The position numbers and the translations under genes are program-made. From positions 1-64,000 of the forward strand of contig NZ_JSYP01000023.1 in NCBI RefSeq assembly GCF_000813005.1: DNA of 64,000 nt. Reading direction: 5' to 3'. Position 1 is the first letter of the stretch, and each line of letters begins with the position of its first letter. The DNA comes from Flavobacterium sp. KMS (GTDB lineage Bacteria; Bacteroidota; Bacteroidia; Flavobacteriales; Flavobacteriaceae). Positions 23,860-31,798 of this stretch are shown in pieces. The notes under the pieces are model-generated. The model was given only the letters and a program-made list of their open reading frames with translations, did no database searches and was not told the DNA's origin.

Positions 23860-26241
23860 ATGATCACAAAAAAAGTTAGCTCGTTTCTTATTGTATTTCT
23901 CATTGCTTTTTCTTCATTCGCGCAAGAAAAATTTACCTTAAGCGGTACCATTTCTGACTCTAAAAATAATGAAACCCTAATCGGAGTCAACATTTACATC
24001 CCTTCATTAAAAATTGGCACTACAACAAACGAATATGGTTTTTACTCTATTACTGCTCCAAAAGGAGAGTATCAGGTAGAAATAAGTTACGTTGGTTACC
24101 AGTCTTTTGAAAACACCATTTCTTTAACGAAAAATGTTAAAAACAATTTCTCATTAAAAGAAGGTGGCGAAGAACTCCAAGAGGTAGTTATTACCGATAA
24201 TAGAGGAAGAGCAAATACACGTACTCCCGAGATGAGTGTAAATAAACTTTCTATTTCGGCAATAAAGAAAATACCTGTTGTCATGGGTGAAGTCGATGTA
24301 TTAAAATCTATTTTATTACTTCCTGGTGTTACTAATGCCGGCGAAGGTGCATCTGGTTTTAACGTGCGTGGTGGTGGTGCAGATCAAAATTTAATTCTTC
24401 TTGATGAAGCTACTATTTTTAACTCTTCTCACGTATTTGGTTTCTTCTCTGTATTTAATCCTGATGCTATTAAAGATTTAAAATTATACAAAGGTGGAAT
24501 TCCTGCTCGTTACGGTGGTAGAGCATCTTCTGTTTTGGATATTTATCAAAAAGATGGAAATAGTAAAGATTTCCATATGAATGGTGGAATCGGATTAATT
24601 TCGAGCCGTCTTCTTGCCGAAGGTCCATTAGTAAAAGATAAAGGATCATTCTTAATTGGTGGTAGAGCTTCTTATGCACATTTATTCCTGAAACTAACGG
24701 ATGACATGAAAGACAACTCTGCTTATTTTTATGATTTGAATGCTAAATTCAGTTATAAATTGAATGATAATAACAGTTTGTATTTATCTGGTTATTTTGG
24801 ACGTGATGTTTTTAAAATAAGTAAAATATTTTCTAATACTTACGGTAACACTACTTTCAACCTGCGTTGGAATCATTTATACTCTGATAAATTATTTTCT
24901 AATCTATCTTTAATTTATAGTGATTATTATTACGGGCTTGATCTGGATACTGCAGGATTTAAATGGGATTCTGGTATCAAGAATTACAATATTAAATATG
25001 ACTTCAAAAATTATATTTCAGATAAATTCAAATTGAATTATGGTTTAAATGGTATTTACTATGAATTTAACCCTGGAACTATTAAACCAACAGATGAAAC
25101 CTCTGGTGTTAACCCAGATCAATTAGATAAAAAATATGCTTTTGAACCAGCTATTTATATTGAAGCCGAAAATCAAATCGCAAAAAAACTAACGCTTTCA
25201 TACGGACTTCGTTTTAGTTTATTTTATCGTTTAGGAGCTTCGACTCTTAATCTTTACGAAAACAATAATCCTGTTCTTTTTAATCCTGCTCAACAAATTT
25301 ATGAGAAAGCAACTCCTATAGGAACGGAGTATTATGGTAAAAACAAATCAATGTTTAGCTATAACAATTTAGAACCTCGTTTCTCTATTGGATATCAAAT
25401 TGACGAAAATCAGGCTGTAAAAGCTAGTTATAACAGAATGGCTCAGTATTTACAATTAATATCCAATACCTCATCTCCTACTCCTCTTGATGTATGGATG
25501 CCAAGTGACGAGTATATTAAACCTCAACTTGCTGATCAGGTTGCCTTGGGTTATTTTAGAAACTTTAGAGATGGAGACTATTCTCTTGAAGTAGAAACCT
25601 ACTATAAGAAAATTAAAAATAGACTAGACTATATTGACGGAGCCGATTTAATAGCAAATGATGCCATTGAACAAGTTATCTTAAACGGAAGAATGCGTTC
25701 TTATGGTGTAGAGTTAATGCTTAAAAAGAATGCAGGAAAACTTACTGGATGGGTTTCTTATACTTTATCAAAATCAGAACAACAAACTCCTGGAAGAACT
25801 CCGGAAGAAACTGGTATCAATAACGGACAATGGTATAATTCAGCTTATGACAAACTACATAATCTAGCTGTTACAGCTGCTTATTCGCTAAACGAAAAAT
25901 GGTCATTTGGTGCTAATTTCGCTTTACAATCAGGACAACCAGTAACGTATCCAACTGGATATTATGAATATCGTGGTGTAAAAGTTCCTAGTTATGGTTT
26001 ACGAAATGAAAACAGATTACCTGCTTACCATCACTTAGACATTTCGGCAACATTAACCCCTAGATCTAACAAAGACAGAAACTGGAAAGGCGAATGGGTA
26101 TTTAGTATTTATAACCTATATAATAGACAAAATGCAGCTTCTATTAATTTTAGACAGAACAGCGATACAGGATACAATGAAGCTGTAAAAACTTCAATTT
26201 TCGGAATGGTTCCTGCTGTTAGTTATAATTTCAAATTTTAA
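23860..26241 (+). CDS. TonB-dependent outer-membrane receptor
   Basis: 793 aa. Signal peptide to about residue 22 (FLIAFSSFAQ), then a carboxypeptidase-regulatory-like domain (FTLSGTISDSKNNETLIGVNIYIPSLKIGTTTNEYGFYSITAPKGEYQVEISYVGYQS), a plug domain (VLKSILLLPGVTNAGEGASGFNVRGGGADQNLILLDEATIFNSSHVFGFFSVFNPDAIKDLKLYKGGIPARYGGRASSVLDI in pieces) and a large barrel ending in F (SYNFKF). A pre-plug CarboxypepD_reg-like domain is typical of Bacteroidota. It imports an unknown ligand with energy from TonB-ExbBD. The DUF4249 lipoprotein gene 36 bases downstream is its usual companion. Confidence 0.93.
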   Translation: MITKKVSSFLIVFLIAFSSFAQEKFTLSGTISDSKNNETLIGVNIYIPSLKIGTTTNEYGFYSITAPKGEYQVEISYVGYQSFENTISLTKNVKNNFSLKEGGEELQEVVITDNRGRANTRTPEMSVNKLSISAIKKIPVVMGEVDVLKSILLLPGVTNAGEGASGFNVRGGGADQNLILLDEATIFNSSHVFGFFSVFNPDAIKDLKLYKGGIPARYGGRASSVLDIYQKDGNSKDFHMNGGIGLISSRLLAEGPLVKDKGSFLIGGRASYAHLFLKLTDDMKDNSAYFYDLNAKFSYKLNDNNSLYLSGYFGRDVFKISKIFSNTYGNTTFNLRWNHLYSDKLFSNLSLIYSDYYYGLDLDTAGFKWDSGIKNYNIKYDFKNYISDKFKLNYGLNGIYYEFNPGTIKPTDETSGVNPDQLDKKYAFEPAIYIEAENQIAKKLTLSYGLRFSLFYRLGASTLNLYENNNPVLFNPAQQIYEKATPIGTEYYGKNKSMFSYNNLEPRFSIGYQIDENQAVKASYNRMAQYLQLISNTSSPTPLDVWMPSDEYIKPQLADQVALGYFRNFRDGDYSLEVETYYKKIKNRLDYIDGADLIANDAIEQVILNGRMRSYGVELMLKKNAGKLTGWVSYTLSKSEQQTPGRTPEETGINNGQWYNSAYDKLHNLAVTAAYSLNEKWSFGANFALQSGQPVTYPTGYYEYRGVKVPSYGLRNENRLPAYHHLDISATLTPRSNKDRNWKGEWVFSIYNLYNRQNAASINFRQNSDTGYNEAVKTSIFGMVPAVSYNFKF

Positions 26242-26277
26242 TTCACTTCTCTCAAAGAGAAATAAAAATATACTGAT

Positions 26278-27099
26278 ATGAAAAAAATAAGCTTATTAAT
26301 TGTGTTTTTCTCCGCATTATTTTTTACAAGTTGCGAAGAAGTTGTTGAAGTTGACTTAAAAACACAACCTCCTAAATTAGTCGTTGAAGCTGATATTAGT
26401 TGGCTAAAAGGAACTACAGGAAACCAACAAATGATAAAATTAACCACTACAACTGATTATTACAATCCTGTAATTCCTGTTGTTTCCGGAGCTACCATTA
26501 CTATAAGAAACAGTGCCAATAAAGTATTCACTTTTTTAGAAGTTCCTCAAACAGGAAAATACGTTTGTACTAATTTTGAACCTGTTATTAACGAAACCTA
26601 TGTCTTAACTGTTATTAGTGGGGGTAATACATATGTTGCGACAGAAACTTTAAAATCGGTAGCGCCAATCACTCGAATTGTACAAACTAATGATGGTGGT
26701 ATTTCAAAAGATGAAATCGAAGTAAAAGCATATTATAATGACCCTGCTGATGAAACAAATTATTATTTATACCATTATACTTACTCTAATCAAGTCTTGT
26801 CAAGCTATTCTTCTGTGGATGATAGATTCTTTAACGGAAATGAGTTTTTTAGTACTTCACACAATGAAGATTTAAAACCTGGAGATCAAGTAGAAATAAG
26901 TCACATCGGAACATCTAAAAGCTATTATAATTACATGAATATATTAACTAGTATTTCTGGTGATAATAGTGGTGGCCCTTTTCAATCTCCACCAGCAACT
27001 TTAAGAGGAAATGTTATAAACACAACCAACGCAAATGACTATCCTTTAGGTTATTTTTCTATTGGAGAAGTTGATACTAAAAAATATACGATTGAGTAA
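26278..27099 (+). CDS. DUF4249 lipoprotein, partner of the TonB receptor
   Basis: 273 aa. Lipobox FFTSC (C19) and then EEVVEVDLKTQPPKLVVEADISW, the DUF4249 entry with its conserved PKLVVEA. Beta-rich, Ig-like pattern (GATITIRN, YVLTVISGGNTYVATETLKSVAPI). Genes of this family nearly always follow a TonB-dependent receptor with a carboxypeptidase-regulatory domain in Bacteroidota; a surface or periplasmic ligand-handling role is inferred. The gene follows the receptor stop by 36 bases and very likely shares its transcript. Confidence 0.9.
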   Translation: MKKISLLIVFFSALFFTSCEEVVEVDLKTQPPKLVVEADISWLKGTTGNQQMIKLTTTTDYYNPVIPVVSGATITIRNSANKVFTFLEVPQTGKYVCTNFEPVINETYVLTVISGGNTYVATETLKSVAPITRIVQTNDGGISKDEIEVKAYYNDPADETNYYLYHYTYSNQVLSSYSSVDDRFFNGNEFFSTSHNEDLKPGDQVEISHIGTSKSYYNYMNILTSISGDNSGGPFQSPPATLRGNVINTTNANDYPLGYFSIGEVDTKKYTIE

Positions 27100-27107
27100 T
27101 ATTTAAT

Positions 27108-27590
27108 ATGAAACCAAGAATAGAAAATTTAACAGAAAAGAAAATCGTTGGAAAACGAATAACAACATCTTTCACAGCCAATAAAACAAAAGAGCTATGG
27201 CAAGGATTTATGCCAAACCGAAAAGAGATAAAAAACAATATTGGTTTTGAACTCTACTCTATAGAAGTGTATCCTGAATCCCATTTTCTTAATTTCAATC
27301 CGAGTAATGAATTCGAAAAATGGGCAGGCATCGAAGTAACAGATTTTCTTTCCGTTCCTCAAAATATGGAAACTATCATAATTCCAAACGGACTTTATGC
27401 AGTTTTCATACATAAAGGACCAGCGAGTAATGGCAACGAAACCTATCAATACATTTTTACCGATTGGTTGCCTAAGTCCGAATATGCATTAGAGAACAGA
27501 CCACACTTTGCCGTGATGGGCGAAAAATACAAACACGAAGACCTAACATCCGAAGAGGAAATTTGGATTCCTATTAAACATAAAAACTAA
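27108..27590 (+). CDS. GyrI-like / AraC effector-binding-domain protein
   Basis: 160 aa, a single stand-alone effector-binding domain: start IENLTEKKIVGKRITTSFTANKTKELWQGFMPNRKEI, middle FEKWAGIEVTDFLSVPQNMETIIIPNGLYAVFIHKGP, end EEEIWIPIKHKN with the family WIPI. Such proteins bind small hydrophobic molecules or inhibit partner proteins; no DNA-binding domain is present. It starts 8 bases after the DUF4249 stop, so it is probably co-transcribed with the receptor pair. A terminator follows. Confidence 0.86.
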   Translation: MKPRIENLTEKKIVGKRITTSFTANKTKELWQGFMPNRKEIKNNIGFELYSIEVYPESHFLNFNPSNEFEKWAGIEVTDFLSVPQNMETIIIPNGLYAVFIHKGPASNGNETYQYIFTDWLPKSEYALENRPHFAVMGEKYKHEDLTSEEEIWIPIKHKN

Positions 27591-27600
27591 AACCAATAAA

Positions 27601-27631
27601 AAATGCTCTCCATTACGAGAGCATTTTTTTA
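27601..27631 (+). terminator. Terminator of the TonB receptor operon
   Basis: Perfect arms aaatgctctc (27601-27610) and gagagcattt (27617-27626), then T. Confidence 0.9.
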
Positions 27632-27729
27632 TACATTACTCTGAAAAAAATATCACCTCTCAACATATGTAAATGTTTCGGAATTAGAATTGATCAACCT
27701 TTGCCAATAATTAATTCAAATTTCAAGAC

Positions 27730-28188
27730 ATGAAACAAATACTTCTTACCTTATTTTCACTTTGTGCATTTAGTGCAAAAGCACAAACTTTTAAAAATCC
27801 TGAATCATTATTCAATCCAGCACCATATGGGTTTAGTCATGCATCATCAGTTTCTACCCCTGGCGAACTCGTTTTTATATCAGGACAAAGCGGCGGATTA
27901 GGCAAAGAACATCTTCTGAGCAACAGCTTTAGAGAACAAACTCAAGTAGCATTAAAGAATATTATAACAGTTCTGGATAGTTACAATCTAAAACCAGAGA
28001 ATATCATGAAAATTACCATTCTGATTGTAGACCATTCAGAAGAGAAATTAAAAATCTGGAATGAAGAAATCAGTAAAGTATGGAAAAACAAACCATTTCC
28101 AGCAAGCACATTAATTCCCGTTCCAAAATTAGCCCTCGACGGAATGCAAATAGAAGTCGATGCTGTAGCTTTCAAAGCAAAAAAATAA
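27730..28188 (+). CDS. Exported RidA/YjgF-like protein lacking the catalytic arginine
   Basis: 152 aa. Signal peptide MKQILLTLFSLCAFSAKAQ, then a RidA fold: GFSHASSVSTPGELVFISGQSG, FREQTQVALKNIITVLDSYNLKPENIMKITILIVD and the C-terminal PASTLIPVPKLALDGMQIEVDAVAF. In the enamine/imine deaminase RidA the last block begins PAR, and that Arg is required for catalysis. Here the position is Ser (PASTLIPV). Export plus this loss argue against the classic deaminase role; it belongs to the non-archetypal Rid group. Function unknown. Confidence 0.87.
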   Translation: MKQILLTLFSLCAFSAKAQTFKNPESLFNPAPYGFSHASSVSTPGELVFISGQSGGLGKEHLLSNSFREQTQVALKNIITVLDSYNLKPENIMKITILIVDHSEEKLKIWNEEISKVWKNKPFPASTLIPVPKLALDGMQIEVDAVAFKAKK

Positions 28189-28301
28189 AACTTTTTTCAC
28201 CATTAAGAGATTAAGGAAAATTAAGAATACTTTCAAGATTGAATGACTTGCACGCAGATCAAACAAATTTCAAATCTCTATAATCTTTGAAAAAAAAGCT
28301 A

Positions 28302-28373
28302 ACCATATAAGTTATGTAAGTTCATTTAAGGAAAACTGCACAAACTTATATTTCCTTAAATAACTTATATGGT
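28302..28373. repeat. Long inverted repeat accatataagtta with inner stem
   Basis: Outer arms accatataagtta (28302-28314) and taacttatatggt (28361-28373) are perfect. Inner arms atttaaggaaa (28324-28334) and tttccttaaat (28351-28361) are also perfect. The whole could fold as one long hairpin with a 16-base loop. Confidence 0.85.
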
Positions 28374-28515
28374 AAAAAAAATCACTGCAACTTTTAGACA
28401 ACATAAATAATCCTTTTAATCTTTATAATCTGTGGCTGAAAAAAACTTAATCCCTTAATGGTAAAAAACTCCCTTAATCTCTTAATTGTAGAAAAACATT
28501 TACTTTTTACTTTCG

Positions 28516-28523
28516 TACATTTG
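28516..28523 (+). promoter_or_regulatory. TAnnTTTG promoter element of thiN
   Basis: TACATTTG followed by CAG, 26 bases before the thiN ATG. Confidence 0.6.
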
Positions 28524-28549
28524 CAGCACATTATAAATCCATACTATAA

Positions 28550-29212
28550 ATGTCCTCACACCATATCGTACGCGACGACCAAGAACCTGCATTAATCATT
28601 GCCAACGGAGCTGCCTGTAATCCCGAGTTATTAGGACAATTATTAGAATGGTCACCTTTGGTAATCGTATTAGATTCGGCTATAGAGCGCGTAGTTAAGT
28701 TAGGAATAAAAGTCGATGTTCTTCTTGGGGATTTCGATCGCGGATTTGACCCCGAAAAATATAAAACAACTCAATATCCCATAGAGATTGTACATACACC
28801 AGATCAGGACAAAACCGACTTAGAAAAAGCATTTGATTACTTAATCGAACGCAAAATTCCTGCTGCAAATGTAGTTTGGGCAACAGGAAAAAGAGCCGAT
28901 CATACCATTACAAATCTTACCAATATTGTTAGATACCGAAACTTACTCAAGATTGTAATTCTCGACGACCATTCCAAAATATTTTTATTGCCTAATAAAT
29001 TCGAAAAATGGTATACCGCCAACACACCTATTTCGCTCATACCGATTGGAGTTGTAAATGGTATCTTTTCAGATAATTTGGTATATCCGTTACAAAATGA
29101 CACCTTAACAATAGGTTATAGAACTGGCAGCAGCAATGCCGTTGCCAAAGACGGAATTATTACAATTACCCATACCGACGGCGATTTATTGCTAATGGAA
29201 TGCATGGATTAA
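28550..29212 (+). CDS. thiN: Thiamine diphosphokinase
   Basis: 220 aa. Motifs of the TPK catalytic domain in order: ALIIANGA, VDVLLGDFDRGFD, HTPDQDKTDLEKAFDYL (metal/ATP Asp cluster DQDKTD), ATGKRADHTITNL, then the C-terminal thiamine-binding sheet with TIGYRTGSSNAV. It transfers pyrophosphate from ATP to thiamine, giving the TPP cofactor. Cytoplasmic. Single gene with its own promoter. Confidence 0.93.
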   Translation: MSSHHIVRDDQEPALIIANGAACNPELLGQLLEWSPLVIVLDSAIERVVKLGIKVDVLLGDFDRGFDPEKYKTTQYPIEIVHTPDQDKTDLEKAFDYLIERKIPAANVVWATGKRADHTITNLTNIVRYRNLLKIVILDDHSKIFLLPNKFEKWYTANTPISLIPIGVVNGIFSDNLVYPLQNDTLTIGYRTGSSNAVAKDGIITITHTDGDLLLMECMD

Positions 29213-29242
29213 TTTCCTTACTCTACTGAATTAAGCAGAAGC

Positions 29243-29333
29243 ATAAGGAGCAATTTCCTGCTGTACACTATATCTTTTTCTGTCTAAAGAAGCCAGAAAA
29301 AGGATGCCGTTTCCATCAGGGCTAGGCCAAATC
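29243..29333 (-). repeat. Long dispersed palindromic repeat, copy B
   Basis: Read on the minus strand it begins CTAGCCCTGATGGAAACGGC, continues ATCCTTTTTCT, a different middle, AGAAAAAGATATAG, and ends ACAGCAGGAAATTGCTCC. The two ends match copy A with few changes, while the central 20-25 bases differ. It sits between thiN and rlmF. Confidence 0.85.
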
Positions 29334-29376
29334 ATTTCATAAGAAATACTTCCCTTATTTACAAATTAGGATTACG

Positions 29377-29384
29377 TACCTTTG
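29377..29384 (+). promoter_or_regulatory. TAnnTTTG promoter element of rlmF
   Basis: TACCTTTG followed by CA, 16 bases before the first rlmF ATG. Confidence 0.6.
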
Positions 29385-29398
29385 CACCGAAATTAAGA

Positions 29399-30364
29399 AT
29401 GATGAAAACTACAAATAGCCCCGAGAAAACAAGTCTGCATCCTAGAAACCCGCATCGTTTGCGCTATGATTTTGAACAACTAATCACAGATTGTCCCGAA
29501 TTAAAGAAGCACGTCGTTATAAACGAGCATGATATCGAAACAATTGATTTTAGTAATCCCGAAGCTGTAAAATCGCTTAACAAAGCATTATTAATTCATT
29601 ATTACGACATACAAAACTGGGATATTCCTAAAAATTATCTTTGCCCACCCATTCCAGGAAGAGTCGATTATATTCATTACCTGGCCGATTTATTAGCCAC
29701 CACAAATAATGGAGTTATTCCAGAAGGAGAAGCCATTTTAGGCTTAGATATAGGTGTTGGTGCCAATTGTATATATCCAATATTAGGAAATGCTGCTTAC
29801 GGATGGAGTTTTGTTGGAACCGATATTGATGAAAAAGCAATCGAGAATTGCAGCAAAATAATCGAAGCCAATCCTAGGCTAATTGATGTTATCAGTTTAC
29901 AACAACAAACAGAATCACGTTTTATATTCAAAAATATAATTACACCCGAAGATAAATTTACATTCACGATTTGCAATCCACCATTTCATTCTTCGTCAGA
30001 AGAAGCTAATAAAAGTGCCGTTCGAAAAGTAACAAATCTAAATCCAAAAGCAAACAGAAAAGCAGCGCCCGTTTTAAACTTCGGAGGTCATAATGCCGAA
30101 CTATGGTGCGATGGAGGAGAAATTGGATTTATAACGCAAATGATTTACGAAAGTGCCAAATATCCAATGCAATGTTTATGGTTTACTACATTAGTATCTA
30201 AAAGAGAAAACCTGTCGAGTATCTATAAAACATTAAATAAAGTAAATGCTTCAATTGTAAAAACAATCGATATGGCACAAGGTCAGAAAACAAGTCGTAT
30301 TGTAGCATGGTCTTTCCTTACCGAAGCACAACAAGGTAAATGGAGTTTTAAAAGCGAACTTTAA
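29399..30364 (+). CDS. rlmF: 23S rRNA (adenine1618-N6)-methyltransferase RlmF
   Basis: 321 aa (ATG at 29399 or the adjacent 29402). After a basic N-terminus, LHPRNPHRLRYDFEQLI and NWDIPKNYLCPPIPGRVDYIHYLADLL are the family start. GLDIGVGANCIYPILG is the SAM site and FTICNPPFHSS the NPPF catalytic motif of N6-adenine methyltransferases. C-terminal FTTLVSKRENLSSIYKTL and MAQGQKTSRIVAWSF complete the match. It modifies A1618 (E. coli numbering) of 23S rRNA. Confidence 0.95.
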   Translation: MMKTTNSPEKTSLHPRNPHRLRYDFEQLITDCPELKKHVVINEHDIETIDFSNPEAVKSLNKALLIHYYDIQNWDIPKNYLCPPIPGRVDYIHYLADLLATTNNGVIPEGEAILGLDIGVGANCIYPILGNAAYGWSFVGTDIDEKAIENCSKIIEANPRLIDVISLQQQTESRFIFKNIITPEDKFTFTICNPPFHSSSEEANKSAVRKVTNLNPKANRKAAPVLNFGGHNAELWCDGGEIGFITQMIYESAKYPMQCLWFTTLVSKRENLSSIYKTLNKVNASIVKTIDMAQGQKTSRIVAWSFLTEAQQGKWSFKSEL

Positions 30365-30430
30365 ATAAACCAATCGAAATCATAATTACAAAGAATTTTA
30401 CAAAACATTGTAATTATGATAGATATAACT

Positions 30431-30461
30431 AAAAAGCTGATACTATAATCATCAGCTTTTT
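30431..30461. terminator. Terminator-like hairpin after rlmF
   Basis: Perfect 11-bp arms aaaaagctgat (30431-30441) and atcagcttttt (30451-30461). The T run is part of the stem and is short beyond it. Confidence 0.7.
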
Positions 30462-30493
30462 AGTACTTTTAATCTTAATTGAACGTAACTCCT

Positions 30494-31432
30494 ATGCCGA
30501 AATTATTTTTAAAAGTTATTGCAATTCTTTTATTCGCAAGTTGTAGCGCAACAAAAGAAAAAAAGATTGACAATTATGTTTTCAAAACAAAAAGCGAAAG
30601 AAAAGATTACATCAATTCTTATAATGCTGCATTAAAACTTTGGGGTATTCCTTATCAGGAAGAAAATATCGAAACCAGTTATGGTACAGCTCATATAATT
30701 GTGACTGGTCCAAAAGACGGCAAAGATTTAGTATTACTTCACGGAATGGACGCCAGCTCGACAATGTGGTTTCCTAATATTAAAGCATTATCAAAAAATC
30801 ATCGGGTTTACGCAATAGACTTTTTAATAGAAGCAGGAAAATCTCAAGCACCCAAAAAATCCCTTACAAGTGAAGAAATTGTTATTTGGTACAATGAGAT
30901 TTTTACTCATTACAAACTAAAAAACTTTGATGTAATTGGTGCATCCCGTGGTGGTTGGATTGCTACATTATTAGCAACTCAAAAAGAAAGTAAAATCAAC
31001 AAACTGGTTTTAATAAGTCCGGCACAAACATTTAAGAACATCGATAAAATGAGAAAAGCATCATCGGCATTCTTTCTGAAAATTTTTCCAAATGAGAAAA
31101 AATTAAAAAAGACGCTAGAAACCTTTTCTTATTATCCCGAAAAAATAGACCCTATTTATAAAAAGCAATTTTATCTAGCTAATAAATATGCAAAATCAAA
31201 CACTAGTTTTTTGCAAATGCAACCATTCTCTGATGAAGATTTAAAAAAAATAACCATTCCTGTTTTAGTCCTTATAGGAGATCATGATGTAATTAATTCA
31301 GATGAAAGTATAATTAGAGCCAAAGAGTTATTGAGTAATAGTAAAACCGAAACTATCGAAAATGCAGGACATTTTTTAAGTATCGATCAATCTGAAAAAG
31401 TAAACAAACTAATGATTGACTTTTTAAAGTAA
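30494..31432 (+). CDS. Alpha/beta hydrolase lipoprotein
   Basis: Start chosen at ATG 30494 rather than an in-frame TTG 15 bases earlier, because MPKLFLKVIAILLFASC then forms a clean lipoprotein signal (C17). 312 aa. DLVLLHGMDASSTMWFPNI is the oxyanion loop, GASRGGW the nucleophile elbow (S151), LIGDHDVI the acid and NAGHFL the base. The nucleophile elbow has Arg after Ser, as seen in some esterases and C-C hydrolases. Probably envelope-located esterase; substrate unknown. Single gene. Confidence 0.85.
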   Translation: MPKLFLKVIAILLFASCSATKEKKIDNYVFKTKSERKDYINSYNAALKLWGIPYQEENIETSYGTAHIIVTGPKDGKDLVLLHGMDASSTMWFPNIKALSKNHRVYAIDFLIEAGKSQAPKKSLTSEEIVIWYNEIFTHYKLKNFDVIGASRGGWIATLLATQKESKINKLVLISPAQTFKNIDKMRKASSAFFLKIFPNEKKLKKTLETFSYYPEKIDPIYKKQFYLANKYAKSNTSFLQMQPFSDEDLKKITIPVLVLIGDHDVINSDESIIRAKELLSNSKTETIENAGHFLSIDQSEKVNKLMIDFLK

Positions 31433-31798
31433 TTCTTTAACGCATAAAAGCTCTAGCAGTTATTTTTTTGCCACAGATTAAAAGATTAGACAGATTTAAA
31501 AACTTTGCGAACTTTCTCTAGACCTATGAACTTAAATTGTCTATAAAGGAACACTGATGAAACGGATTTACAAAAGTAAAGACGCGGATTAAAAACGGAT
31601 TTTAAAAAATCAATAGATATAAAATCTGTTTCATCAGTGTTTTCGCCTTAGCGAATCCGTTTCATCCGCGTTCCTTTCGCATAGAATTATAAAAAAAACC
31701 TTTGGACCTTTGCAACTCAGAACCTTTTTTAATCCACAAATTTCAATTTAAGATTTTACTTTGTAACTTTACAATCCCAACAATTCTAAATTAAATAA
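31433..31798. other. Repeat-rich intergenic region before uvrB
   Basis: 366 bases. It holds ccacagattaaaagatta and ctttgcgaactttctct fragments (about 31470-31520), the inverted repeat at 31550-31641 and a second near-copy of its right arm at about 31653-31675. The uvrB promoter should lie near ttgtaactttacaatcc (31761-31777), a poor TAnnTTTG match. Confidence 0.65.
31550..31641. repeat. Inverted repeat aacactgatgaaacggattt
   Basis: 20-bp arms at 31550-31569 and 31622-31641 with one mismatch. A degenerate third arm, aatccgtttcatccgcgttcct, follows at about 31654-31675 and could pair with the left arm instead, so two alternative hairpins are possible. Confidence 0.8.

Larger units (their letters stand above)
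28189..28549. other. Intergenic region before thiN
   Basis: 361 bases holding the palindrome at 28302-28373. It also has several TTAAGGGATTAAG/CTTAATCTCTTAAT-like fragments around 28200 and 28440-28490, and the thiN promoter element TACATTTG at 28516-28523. No gene seen. Confidence 0.7.
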
